Positions 6,713 through 13,564 of a DNA stretch of 14,129 nt are shown here, one piece after another. The stretch's first letter is position 1, and each line of letters starts with the position of its first letter. The translations under genes and the position numbers were made by a program. Below the pieces are notes generated by a model. It did not search any database and was not told the DNA's origin. It saw only the letters and a list, made by a program, of their open reading frames with translations. Location of the stretch: contig PFVN01000008.1 in NCBI GenBank assembly GCA_002790635.1, positions 1 through 14,129 on the forward strand, in the 5' to 3' direction. Source of the stretch: Candidatus Moranbacteria bacterium CG_4_9_14_3_um_filter_42_9 (GTDB taxonomy: Bacteria; Patescibacteriota; Minisyncoccia; Moranbacterales; UBA2206).

Positions 6713-8512
6713 TTAATTTAGAGAAAAAAATTGTTTTTCAGCGATCTCGTTATTCATCGCCTTCGATTTCAAGAATTTGTTTTTCATCTCCCTTGTTCCA
6801 AAAACGTCGTTCCAAAAAATTCTATCTTTTTTCCTGGTATTTGTTTTAAATCTGAACTCCGCGGAAACGCTCCGATTTATAAAATCTATTTCATACACTT
6901 TAAGTTGCCCGAATTGTTCCGCAGATAAGATATTGAAATTCCCTTCTACTTTGGCATAAAGTGAATCCAAGCTGTTATCCGCGGGCGCGATCGCGAAATA
7001 TTGAGCATTCGGATCATTATTGACTTTCAGGGGCGAGATGTTCATCTGAGGATCTTTTTTCAATTCCAGAAGATACCGAACCGGCGCAACATGCTCCGGC
7101 TTCACATAATAATATATATTTGCGTCTGGATTATGCTTGCTATATATATAATCTACAACCCGTTGGAGTTGCCCAAGCGTTACGCCGTCCTTGGTTTTCA
7201 AAATTAATGTCCGCTCAATATCTGTGCTTCCGCTTTGCGATTTTTGCTGTTCACTGAACCAAGCGGCCGTGCCTTGGGCGTTATAGAGCAAAATTCCGGC
7301 CGTTGCCAGAAGCGGAACAATAAGAATTTTCCTACCGTATTTTTCCTCCAGAAATTGATAGATCAAGCCGAGCGCCATGAATGGTATCGCAAAAACAACG
7401 ATAAAAAATCGCGGGCGCAGTTGGAAGGAAACCGGAATGGTCAGAATGAAAAAAACTCCCGCCCAAATTAGGAACAGTCGGAGAAAATCTCTTTGCATTC
7501 CGCTTTCGGTTTTTTTCCAAAGTTTTCTCATGGCCAAAAGCAGTCCCGCCACCAGAATTATGGCAGTGAGCGCGATGGGAAAAAGGTCTTTTTCCATTTT
7601 ACTTTGATAGCAATCAGAGGTCGTGATCAGGCAATAATAGTGTAAGTTTTCCGAGAAACTTTTGCCGATTTTATCCAAAAAAGGCTTGTTTTCCGCCTTA
7701 GAACCAAGCGCATCAACAAAATTTTTCGCATTTTCGCCTTTTCGCATCACATCACTCAAGATAACCGGCGTATAAATAAGTCCAAAAAACAAAATGGCGG
7801 TTCCCGCAAACATCGCAAACTTTTTCAAAGCGCTTTTTTGGAATAATTCGCGCAATTCTTTTTTCTTCCAGACTTGGTAATGAAAAAGCAAAAGCAGTCC
7901 GGATGCTCCGAGAAGTGTGAAAAAGCCAAAAAAATGCAACTGGGATCCAACAGCGATGCCAACTGACCATAGCGCAATCCAGGCCATCCTTTTCCGCACA
8001 CTCTCCGAATTCAAAAATTTAAGCAAAGCATAAAAGCTTAGGATAAAAAAGAAGGGCAAGGAATTCGGATTCCAGGCAAAACGCGAATATTGGATTATCA
8101 AAAAAGAAAAAGCATACATCGCCAGAATCAGCAGCGAATGCCGGCGGGAAAAATAAAGCCGAAAAAAAAGAAAAAGCAAGGGTAAAACCGCGATGGAAAA
8201 AAACAAATCTGGATAAGCCAGCACATCCGGCTGGATGGATTTGAACAATTTTCCAGCAATATATTGAAAATAATAGAAAATCGGACCCAGCCGCAAATAT
8301 CCGCTTTCCACTTCCGTGGCGCCGGCGCGCGGTCCCAGGAGCGGCAGATAGCCCGGACCGTTCTCAATCGCCTGGCTGATCAGATTGGCGTCGCGCGATT
8401 GGTCCATTTTGAAATAAAGCCAGTCGTGAAAATTATAAAAACGGACCGCAAACGCCGCCAGCATTATCAAAATCACGATGGTCACCGTAAAAAACTTCTT
8501 CGGATTTTTCAT
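6713..8512 (-). CDS. GT-C membrane glycosyltransferase, type A copy 3
   Basis: A 599-residue polytopic protein from the ATG at 8512. The frame is open to a TTG at 8536, but that extension overlaps the predicted -10 box, so ATG is preferred. With this start YSRFAWNPN falls at residues 142-150, exactly as in A1. The first-loop motif is MDQSRDA (D37, Q38, R40, D41), followed by GPRAGAT, LGPIFYYF and a Cys pair in a later loop (YYCLITTSDCYQ). The C-terminal 150 or so residues are largely hydrophilic and differ from A2. The gene is divergent from B2 and upstream of A2 in a likely two-gene operon. The family role is polyprenyl-phosphate-dependent sugar transfer outside the membrane; specificity is unknown. 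No Shine-Dalgarno is visible, and the predicted leader is only about 7 nt. Confidence 0.88.
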   Translation of the reverse strand: MKNPKKFFTVTIVILIMLAAFAVRFYNFHDWLYFKMDQSRDANLISQAIENGPGYLPLLGPRAGATEVESGYLRLGPIFYYFQYIAGKLFKSIQPDVLAYPDLFFSIAVLPLLFLFFRLYFSRRHSLLILAMYAFSFLIIQYSRFAWNPNSLPFFFILSFYALLKFLNSESVRKRMAWIALWSVGIAVGSQLHFFGFFTLLGASGLLLLFHYQVWKKKELRELFQKSALKKFAMFAGTAILFFGLIYTPVILSDVMRKGENAKNFVDALGSKAENKPFLDKIGKSFSENLHYYCLITTSDCYQSKMEKDLFPIALTAIILVAGLLLAMRKLWKKTESGMQRDFLRLFLIWAGVFFILTIPVSFQLRPRFFIVVFAIPFMALGLIYQFLEEKYGRKILIVPLLATAGILLYNAQGTAAWFSEQQKSQSGSTDIERTLILKTKDGVTLGQLQRVVDYIYSKHNPDANIYYYVKPEHVAPVRYLLELKKDPQMNISPLKVNNDPNAQYFAIAPADNSLDSLYAKVEGNFNILSAEQFGQLKVYEIDFINRSVSAEFRFKTNTRKKDRIFWNDVFGTREMKNKFLKSKAMNNEIAEKQFFSLN

Positions 8513-8525
8513 AATTAACTTAATT

Positions 8526-8555
8526 ATTATACACAATTTCCAATCATTTTACCAA
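8526..8555 (-). promoter_or_regulatory. Predicted promoter for A3-A2
   Basis: On the minus strand TTGGTA (8550-8555, 4/6) is followed after 18 bp by a perfect TATAAT (8526-8531). The predicted start, near 8519, would leave a leader of only about 7 nt before the ATG at 8512. Its -35 overlaps the -35 of the opposite promoter almost base for base. Confidence 0.45.
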
Positions 8556-8577
8556 ACCGGGGAAAATGTATTATAAT
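8549..8577 (+). promoter_or_regulatory. Predicted promoter for B2
   Basis: TTACCA (8549-8554, 4/6) is followed after exactly 17 bp by a perfect TATAAT (8572-8577). The start near 8584 gives a leader of about 18 nt. AGGAG at 8596-8600 is only 1 nt from the ATG, closer than the usual spacing for initiation. Confidence 0.5.
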
Positions 8578-8601
8578 TGGCTATAAGCTTAAATTAGGAG
8601 C

Positions 8602-10464
8602 ATGAAAAACAGCCAGAAAATAATCAGCGCAATAATAATTTTCTTGGTTTTGGGAATTAATTTTGCTTTTGGTCTGCCCCGTCTTTCCCGGTTTTCGGCC
8701 GTGGACGAACCTTATTGGACATACGACCGCACGCCTGATTTCTGGAAAGCGATTAAAACCCAAAAATGGCGGAGCACCAACATCAACGACAAGCCGGGCA
8801 TCACCGTGGCCATTTTGTCAGGCGCGGGATTGCTCTCCATCAATCCCCTGCCCTGGGGAAAAATTAAGAATCATGTGAAAACGCCGGCTGAAGCCGCAAC
8901 TTTCCAGAAAATAAATTTTTCTTTCCGCTGGCCGATTTTCTTGTTTGATCTCCTGATGCTTTTGGTTTTTTACGCATTTCTCAAAAAACTTTTCAACTCT
9001 TCCATCGCTTTTTTTGGACTCATTTTCATCGGCCTTTCTCCGATTATCCTTGGGATGTCGCTCCTCATCAATCCCGATTCTTTGCTTTTGGTTTTTTTGC
9101 CGCTTTCTGTTTTGAGTTTTTTGATTTTCCAAAAAGAATCCACCCGCAAATATTTGTATCTGAGCGGACTTTTTTTGGGATTGTCGCTCCTCACTAAATA
9201 TGTCGCCAACATTCTTTATGTGTATTTTTTTGGTTTGATTTTTTTGGATTATATTTTCAGCGAAAAGAGCCGGTCCGTTCCCATTGTTCAATACCTGAAA
9301 AAATCACTGCTGAATTACGCGATCCTGGTCGGAATTTCTTTGGTAGTGTTTTTCGCTCTTTTCCCGGCCACTTGGAAAAGTCCCGTGATGGTTCTCCAGG
9401 GAACTTTTTTGAGCACGGCTTTTGCTTCTACTTGGCCATTTTTTGCCGGTTTTATCGGACTGGTCCTGGCTGACGCATTATTCTCGCGCGGCCGAGTTAC
9501 TGCAGGAACGCTGGGTTTTTTGAATAAACATAAGTCAGTCATCATAAAATCTTTTACTTTTATTTTTCTGGCTCTTATCGCCACGGTCCTGCTCAACACC
9601 TATCTGGGTATGAAATTTTGGGATTTTGAGGCGATCTTATCCTCGCCCAAAGGCGAAGCCGGCAGTTCGCTCGAGCCTTACATTTTTTCCGGCAACATTC
9701 TGGCCGATGTCTACAGTTTGATTTTCGGCCTGACACCCCTGGTTTTCGTTTTTTTCCTGTTCACTTTGGTCAAAAATATCTGGAATAAAAAAGACTTTCC
9801 CCCGGAAAGTCTGATCGTTTTTTATTTTTCCATATTTATAGTTTTTTATTATCTCGCCTCGACCATCAATCATGTCGGCGCCACGGTCCGCTATCAGATC
9901 GTGCTCTATCCCCTAGCCTCAATCATGGCCGCCATCGGACTTTATCAATTTATCCAATGGAAAAAAATTGGCGTAGTGGCGAAGAAATATTTTTCCGGCT
10001 ACGCGTTTTATTTCGCGCTCATTTTCATTTCCGCCTCCAGCTTATATCTAGTGCGTCCCTTTTTCTTTTCTTATGGTTCCGCTTTTCTCCCAGAAAAATA
10101 TTTGCTTAATTTGAAAGATATGGGTGATGGTAGCTTCGAAGCCGCCCAATATCTCAACGGCCTGCCGGATGCTCAGAAGTTTCATATTTGGTCAGACAAA
10201 GGCGCTGTTTGCGAATCGTTCGTCGGAAAATGCGTGACTAATTTCAATCGCAATGACATCCAGGGCGTGGCGTTTGACTACTTCGTCGTTTCCACCGGAC
10301 GCAAATCCCGTTCCCTCAAAATGGCGGACAATTCCACCTTCCGAAAAGTCGTGGATTTCCAAAAACTTTATTCCGTGCCCTCTTCTCTTTTCCGAATAAT
10401 TCTGGCTGGCCGGCCGAATAATTTTGTCCAGATTTTTCCGGCCGGCGAAGTGTATCTAAAATAA
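8602..10464 (+). CDS. GT-C membrane glycosyltransferase, type B copy 2 (GT39/PMT-like)
   Basis: A 620-residue polytopic membrane protein, a clear paralog of B1 along its whole length, by eye roughly half identical with near-identical blocks. It keeps the Asp-Glu pair (D35, E36 in VDEPYW), DKPGIT (63-68), INPDSLL, the STINHVGATVRYQ block and the C-terminal Cys pair (C537, C544). The N-terminus aligns with B1, which supports this start despite an AGGAG that is only 1 nt away. The expected role is sugar transfer from polyprenyl-phosphate on the outer face. No GH28 gene follows it, unlike B1. Its stop lies 24 bp from the stop of the convergent AglD-like gene, with no convincing terminator between. 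Confidence 0.9.
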   Translation: MKNSQKIISAIIIFLVLGINFAFGLPRLSRFSAVDEPYWTYDRTPDFWKAIKTQKWRSTNINDKPGITVAILSGAGLLSINPLPWGKIKNHVKTPAEAATFQKINFSFRWPIFLFDLLMLLVFYAFLKKLFNSSIAFFGLIFIGLSPIILGMSLLINPDSLLLVFLPLSVLSFLIFQKESTRKYLYLSGLFLGLSLLTKYVANILYVYFFGLIFLDYIFSEKSRSVPIVQYLKKSLLNYAILVGISLVVFFALFPATWKSPVMVLQGTFLSTAFASTWPFFAGFIGLVLADALFSRGRVTAGTLGFLNKHKSVIIKSFTFIFLALIATVLLNTYLGMKFWDFEAILSSPKGEAGSSLEPYIFSGNILADVYSLIFGLTPLVFVFFLFTLVKNIWNKKDFPPESLIVFYFSIFIVFYYLASTINHVGATVRYQIVLYPLASIMAAIGLYQFIQWKKIGVVAKKYFSGYAFYFALIFISASSLYLVRPFFFSYGSAFLPEKYLLNLKDMGDGSFEAAQYLNGLPDAQKFHIWSDKGAVCESFVGKCVTNFNRNDIQGVAFDYFVVSTGRKSRSLKMADNSTFRKVVDFQKLYSVPSSLFRIILAGRPNNFVQIFPAGEVYLK

Positions 10465-10488
10465 TTCTTTCCCAACAGCTTTCCCGAG

Positions 10489-11436
10489 CTATTGAATCAG
10501 CTCTTTTTCGACTTTGCTTTCCAGATAGATCGGCAGGGCCAAAAAACTCAAAAGCATTTGCAAAAATCGACTGATGATGGCAATGGCGACAACAATCGAA
10601 GCACTCACGCCGAAAAATCCGAAAAAAGTGACGTAGGCCCACTCCTTGATTCCGATGTTGTTGATGCTGATCGGAATGGCCGAAACGATACTGATGAGAA
10701 AAATAACCGACAAATAGTCACGGAGACCGATTTTCACTCCGAGCGACAAAAAAAGGACATAATTGGCCAGCGCCACGCCAACGAGCGCAAAAAGCATCGA
10801 CCATCCAACCGAGCGGAAAAGTATTTTTGAATTGTGATTGTAGTGGTCCAGTTCTCTCACTAGTTCACTAATTTTTTTCGGGAGCAGCCCGTGCATTTTT
10901 TCCCAAAAAGCAAACCGCCGGGCCATGGCCAAAAATATGTCAAAAAATAGGGACACTAAAACCAAGGAATCAATGATGACCAGCAGATCGTTTTGCAAAA
11001 TCGTTTTCAAATTGAGCAGACTGAATACCAAAACTAAAATCGTCGCTCCGACAAAACCGGTTATCCGGTCGATCACCACCGTGGAGGCAGCCGCCACATA
11101 TTTACCTTCGGCCTTTCCGACTTCATAGGCCCGAAAAGTGTCGCCGCCAATGAAGGACGGCATAAAATTGTTGATGAAGGTGCCGGTTAGATAGAATTTG
11201 AAAAAGTCCTTGACCGGCAGCCGGATTCCCTTGAAATCGGAAAGCATTTTCCATTTGTGGGCGGAAATGATCATTCCGCAGATGACAAAAAAAACATAAA
11301 CCGCGATATGCCAAAGCTTTATCTCACTCAAATAGAACCAGACTTCTTGCCAATCGGTCCGAAGAATGATCCAGGCGACAAATCCGAGGCTGACTAAAAC
11401 TTTAAGAATAGATTTTACGGTCTTGCTTAGATTCAT
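10489..11436 (-). CDS. LPG-synthase/AglD-like integral membrane protein (UPF0104 family)
   Basis: A 315-residue protein with about eight hydrophobic segments. The family signatures NFMPSFIGGDTFRAY (90-104), DRITG (123-127) and, near the C-terminus, IPISINNIGIKEWAYV match the lysylphosphatidylglycerol synthase TM region family (PF03706). It lacks the soluble C-terminal domain of MprF, so lysyl transfer is unlikely. Members such as archaeal AglD act with polyprenyl-phosphate-linked sugars in surface glycosylation, which suits these neighbours; a flippase-like or transferase role is inferred. The ATG at 11436 has no Shine-Dalgarno. It follows the GT4 gene by 107 bp in the same direction. The exact reaction is not known. 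Confidence 0.85.
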   Translation of the reverse strand: MNLSKTVKSILKVLVSLGFVAWIILRTDWQEVWFYLSEIKLWHIAVYVFFVICGMIISAHKWKMLSDFKGIRLPVKDFFKFYLTGTFINNFMPSFIGGDTFRAYEVGKAEGKYVAAASTVVIDRITGFVGATILVLVFSLLNLKTILQNDLLVIIDSLVLVSLFFDIFLAMARRFAFWEKMHGLLPKKISELVRELDHYNHNSKILFRSVGWSMLFALVGVALANYVLFLSLGVKIGLRDYLSVIFLISIVSAIPISINNIGIKEWAYVTFFGFFGVSASIVVAIAIISRFLQMLLSFLALPIYLESKVEKELIQ

Positions 11437-11543
11437 GATTATTAATTTTTAATTTCCAATTTTTAATTTTATAAATAAATCCCTGCCTACTGGCAGGCAG
11501 GCTAATTTCTAAATTTTTAAACATCAAAAAATTAAAACGTTAT
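11437..11543. repeat. AT-rich gap with a GC-rich hairpin
   Basis: The 107 bp between GT4 and the AglD-like gene are mostly A/T, with repeated TTTTTAATTT-like words. Within them CCTGCC (11482-11487) pairs with GGCAGG (11492-11497) around a 4-nt loop, and the GGCAGG unit overlaps a second copy at 11496-11501. The sharp GC island in an AT-rich gap looks like a dispersed intergenic repeat. No T-tract follows closely on the minus strand. Confidence 0.5.
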
Positions 11544-12713
11544 TTAAAAATTATAAAATTTATTATCTTGTATTGCTTTATAAAGTTCATTGTAACTTCT
11601 TGCCACATTGTTCCAGCTCATACCCTCCGCAATTTTTCGGCTTTTGGCGCCCATGCTTTTCACGAGGTCTGGATTGTTTATTAATTTTTCCAGTTTTTCC
11701 GCGATGCTCGCGGAGTCTTTCATTTGCACGATAAAACCGTTTCCCCCGTCTTTTATCAGCTCTTGGCTCCCGCCGGTGTCGGTCGCAATCAATGGGAGTC
11801 CTGAAGCCAAGGCTTCCAGCATTGCATTACTCATGCCCTCATTTAGAGACGGCAGAACAAACGCACTAGCTTCTTGATAATATGGCGCGGTTTTTTCTCT
11901 GGGAATTCGTCCCAGAAATTTAATATTTTTATCCATTTTCAATTCCTTCGCAAGCATCTCCATATTTTCCTTATCATCTCCATCGCCCATAATCTTAAGG
12001 TATGTTTCTGGATAACGGGAACTAATTCTAGCCACCGCTTCAACAAGATAGCTAATCCCTTTCCGCACGGTAACCCGCGAAGCGCCGGTGGTTATAATAA
12101 ATTTACCGGCCAGCCGAGCTTCCGGTTTTGGACAAAAATGATCAATGTCAATTCCGTTATAAATAATTTTCATTGCTTGTTTGGAATTGGTCTTGAGAGC
12201 TAGTTCCCGTAGCCCTTCACTATTAGGCACGACGACCGCGGATTTTTTCCAGATATGTCGAATTAGAGGTGTAAGCAAATTATATAGAAAAGAAAACCTT
12301 TCGGAATACCCAGGCACGTCCGAACCGCGGAGCGACACGACATAGGGTAATTTATATTTTCTTTTCAGGAGCAGCGAAACAAATCCGCACGGCACCGTAA
12401 AAAAAGAATGGGTCAGATCGTAATGCTTTTCTCTGATCAGTTTTTTGGAAAAAAAATAGGCCTTCCAGGCATAAACCAAGAGGTCCTTTTGCGATTGAAA
12501 ATGCAGATTTTTTTCGTTTTTCCCAATCGGCAGTTTGTGAATTTTTATCTTCTCGCCGATTTTTTCCTGTTCGTATTTTTCACCGGTCGCCGATGTCACC
12601 AAATCTACTTCCAAGTCCGGAATTTGGGAAAATTCACGCAAAATATAGGCGGTCGCGTTAGCCGCGCCGCCGCCCAATGGCGGATATTCATAATTGAAAA
12701 AAAGTATTCGCAT
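11544..12713 (-). CDS. GT4 family glycosyltransferase (GT-B fold)
   Basis: A 389-residue cytoplasmic enzyme starting MRILFFNYEYPPLGGG, the usual N-terminal strand and glycine-rich acceptor loop of GT4. The C-terminal half has a phosphate-binding region (TTGASRVTVRKG, 208-219) and the E-x7-E motif in NEGMSNAMLE (E292, E300), followed by PLIATDTGG (307-315), which binds the nucleotide-sugar donor in this retaining family. The frame is open upstream to a TTG at 12758, but the ATG at 12713 fits the family start exactly and lies just behind a predicted promoter. It likely adds a sugar to a lipid-linked glycan precursor inside the cell; the sugar is unknown. No Shine-Dalgarno is seen. The AglD-like gene follows in the same direction. 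Confidence 0.93.
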   Translation of the reverse strand: MRILFFNYEYPPLGGGAANATAYILREFSQIPDLEVDLVTSATGEKYEQEKIGEKIKIHKLPIGKNEKNLHFQSQKDLLVYAWKAYFFSKKLIREKHYDLTHSFFTVPCGFVSLLLKRKYKLPYVVSLRGSDVPGYSERFSFLYNLLTPLIRHIWKKSAVVVPNSEGLRELALKTNSKQAMKIIYNGIDIDHFCPKPEARLAGKFIITTGASRVTVRKGISYLVEAVARISSRYPETYLKIMGDGDDKENMEMLAKELKMDKNIKFLGRIPREKTAPYYQEASAFVLPSLNEGMSNAMLEALASGLPLIATDTGGSQELIKDGGNGFIVQMKDSASIAEKLEKLINNPDLVKSMGAKSRKIAEGMSWNNVARSYNELYKAIQDNKFYNF

Positions 12714-12729
12714 AAGTGGATTTACACCC

Positions 12730-12758
12730 ACATTACCACGATTCAGGGCTTTTATCAA
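12730..12758 (-). promoter_or_regulatory. Possible promoter for GT4
   Basis: On the minus strand TTGATA (12753-12758, 5/6) is followed after 17 bp by TAATGT (12730-12735, 3/6), with an extended -10 TGG before it. Transcription would begin near 12723, only about 10 nt before the ATG. The -10 match is weak. Confidence 0.3.
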
Positions 12759-12862
12759 CGCAGTTATTCAGCCACTTTCTTTTCAACAATTCTTGCTTCC
12801 AACCACTCGCTTACGCTAAATCCGCAGCTAGCCCTCACGCAAGGTTGATTTTTCAAATTCTC

Positions 12863-12897
12863 AAGGTCCGACCTTAAACCCGCCAAGGTCGGACCTT
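12863..12897. repeat. Nested inverted repeat, copy 2
   Basis: AAGGTCCGACCTT (12863-12875), a 9-nt loop, then AAGGTCGGACCTT (12885-12897). The arms, loop length and 22-bp centre spacing are identical to copy 1. The loop read on the minus strand (GGCGGGTTT) matches the plus-strand loop of copy 1 (GACCGGTTT) at 7 of 9 positions, so the copies are in opposite orientation. On the plus strand AGTTTTTAT follows, which resembles a short terminator tail, but no plus-strand gene ends here. Confidence 0.85.
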
Positions 12898-12932
12898 AGT
12901 TTTTATAAAACCGCACATCGCGAATGTGCGTA

Positions 12933-13028
12933 GGCAAATTCCAGCGGACGAGCGCTAAAAATCACTTTTCCCTCTATGGAGCGACGTCGTTTTTAGTGAT
13001 TTTAGCGAGTCCGCGGAATGAACTTGCC
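12933..13028. repeat. Long imperfect inverted repeat
   Basis: The left arm, 12933-12965 (from GGCAAATTCC to TAAAAATCAC), pairs with the right arm, 12996-13028 (from GTGATTTTAGCG to GAACTTGCC), with a few bulges and a loop of about 30 nt. Runs of perfect pairing include GCGGAC and CGCTAAAA/TTTTAGCG. It could be a structured RNA, a small non-autonomous mobile element or a dispersed repeat. No flanking target duplication is obvious. Confidence 0.6.
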
Positions 13029-13059
13029 ACAGCACGAGCCAGTGCGGCGGTTTCTTTCT

Positions 13060-13091
13060 GTCCACTTTCTTTGCCGTCAAAGAAAGTGGAC
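13060..13091. repeat. Perfect 14-bp hairpin with a 4-nt loop
   Basis: GTCCACTTTCTTTG (13060-13073) and CAAAGAAAGTGGAC (13078-13091) are exact complements around CCGT. It lies just beyond the DUF1059 terminator, so on the minus strand it would be reached only by read-through. The arms are long enough to extrude or to fold stably in RNA. Confidence 0.8.
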
Positions 13092-13100
13092 AACTCGAAT

Positions 13101-13137
13101 AAAAAAACGCCCTGCCTTTTCAGCAAGCCGTTTTTTT
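13101..13137 (-). terminator. Predicted rho-independent terminator after DUF1059 (bidirectional form)
   Basis: AAAAAAACG (13101-13109) pairs with CGTTTTTTT (13129-13137). The inner part forms a short GC stem (GCTTG-CTG with CAG-GG-C) with small mismatches. On the minus strand the stem ends in a run of seven T, 31 bp past the DUF1059 stop. The A/T symmetry would also serve the plus strand, where no gene ends. Confidence 0.65.
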
Positions 13138-13167
13138 CGTCCAGACGAACGCAAAAATCCGGCGGCA

Positions 13168-13368
13168 TCATACTTTTGCAACCTTGGTTTGCATTTCCGC
13201 CATCATCTTCTGCTTTTCCTCTTCTGTCATTTTCATCATTTCTTCATATTTTTCCGGGTGGGCTGTTTTGGTATGCTCCAAGCCGTTTTTCATAAGTTCG
13301 TCCATGTTTTCACCTTTCGCGACATAGTCGCAATCTAAGCCCAATGTCCGACATGATAGTTCCATCAT
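13168..13368 (-). CDS. DUF1059 family small protein
   Basis: A 66-residue protein. SCRTLGLDCDYVAKGE (residues 5-20) with C6 and C13, followed by an acidic helix and HTKTAH (32-37), matches DUF1059 (PF06348), a family of small proteins of unknown function that usually reads CRDLGMDCDF. Beyond about residue 43 it has a charged, methionine-rich tail (M44, M45, M47, M55, M56, M59), probably helical. AGGGGGTG about 7 nt upstream is one of the clearest ribosome-binding sites in the window. Translation can start at M1 (13368) or the adjacent M2 (13365). It is flanked by a predicted terminator on each side, so it is probably a single-gene transcript, unrelated in function to the glycan genes as far as can be seen. 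Confidence 0.88.
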   Translation of the reverse strand: MMELSCRTLGLDCDYVAKGENMDELMKNGLEHTKTAHPEKYEEMMKMTEEEKQKMMAEMQTKVAKV

Positions 13369-13402
13369 ATATTTTCACCCCCTGCTAGTTAAATAATAAA
13401 AC

Positions 13403-13430
13403 AAAAAAAACCAGTGTAATTATTACACTG
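13403..13430 (-). terminator. Predicted rho-independent terminator between ugd and DUF1059
   Basis: On the minus strand CAGTGTAAT-A-ATTACACTG, a perfect 19-bp palindrome (13412-13430), is followed by G and a run of eight T (13403-13410). It lies 135 bp past the UDP-glucose dehydrogenase stop and 35 bp before the DUF1059 start. The same palindrome could also be a repressor site in front of DUF1059, since it overlaps where a -35 box would fall. Confidence 0.7.
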
Positions 13431-13455
13431 AGTCAGTTAATAACTTTCATGGCGG

Positions 13456-13516
13456 AGTTTATAAAGTCAAAAAGTTTTTAAAGCTAGAAAGCATGACTTT
13501 CTAAACGTTATAAACT
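13456..13516. other. Branched inverted-repeat structure
   Basis: An outer pair AGTTTATAA (13456-13464)/TTATAAACT (13508-13516) encloses TAGAAAG (13485-13491)/CTTTCTA (13497-13503) and the small palindrome AAAAAGTTTTT (13469-13479). An alternative inner pairing AAAGTC (13463-13468)/GACTTT (13495-13500) exists. It lies in the 3' region of the UDP-glucose dehydrogenase transcript, upstream of the terminator, and could be a structured 3' UTR. AT-rich sequence raises the chance of coincidence. Confidence 0.4.
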
Positions 13517-13564
13517 TTATGCACTTCCCCTTTTTCCTGTTTATTTTTCGCTTTTTACTTTTAT

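Larger units (their letters stand above)
12714..13167. other. Gene-free 454-bp gap rich in hairpins
   Basis: I see no convincing gene here. From left to right it holds the possible GT4 promoter, a minus-strand open frame of 40 codons with only a TTG start (12764-12886), the nested inverted repeat copy 2 (12863-12897), a 7-bp hairpin CGCACAT/ATGTGCG (12912-12930), a long imperfect inverted repeat (12933-13028), a small GCAC/GTGC hairpin (13032-13045), a 14-bp hairpin (13060-13091) and a terminator (13101-13137). The density of inverted repeats is far higher than anywhere else in the window. Confidence 0.7.

Noticed and set aside
8513..8536. Extension of A3 to a TTG start at 8536.
   Set aside because: The extra codons overlap the predicted TATAAT, and the ATG at 8512 places the family motifs at the same residue numbers as in A1.
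10465..10488. A possible terminator between B2 and the AglD-like gene.
   Set aside because: Only a weak AGCT/AGCT pairing is present, with no T-tract in either direction.
12714..12758. Extension of GT4 to a TTG start at 12758.
   Set aside because: The GT4 fold begins exactly at the ATG at 12713 (MRILFFNYEYPP), and the extension overlaps a possible promoter.
12714..12780. A tRNA-like T-arm on the minus strand (GTGGGTGTAAATCCAC).
   Set aside because: The loop does not fit the tRNA consensus, and no matching D-arm, anticodon arm or acceptor stem was found.
12974..13171. A 65-codon minus-strand frame whose ATG overlaps the DUF1059 stop (ATGA), as in translationally coupled genes.
   Set aside because: It runs through the predicted terminator, the 14-bp hairpin and part of the long inverted repeat, its composition resembles translated repeat sequence, and I recognise no family. 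Chance overlap is more likely.
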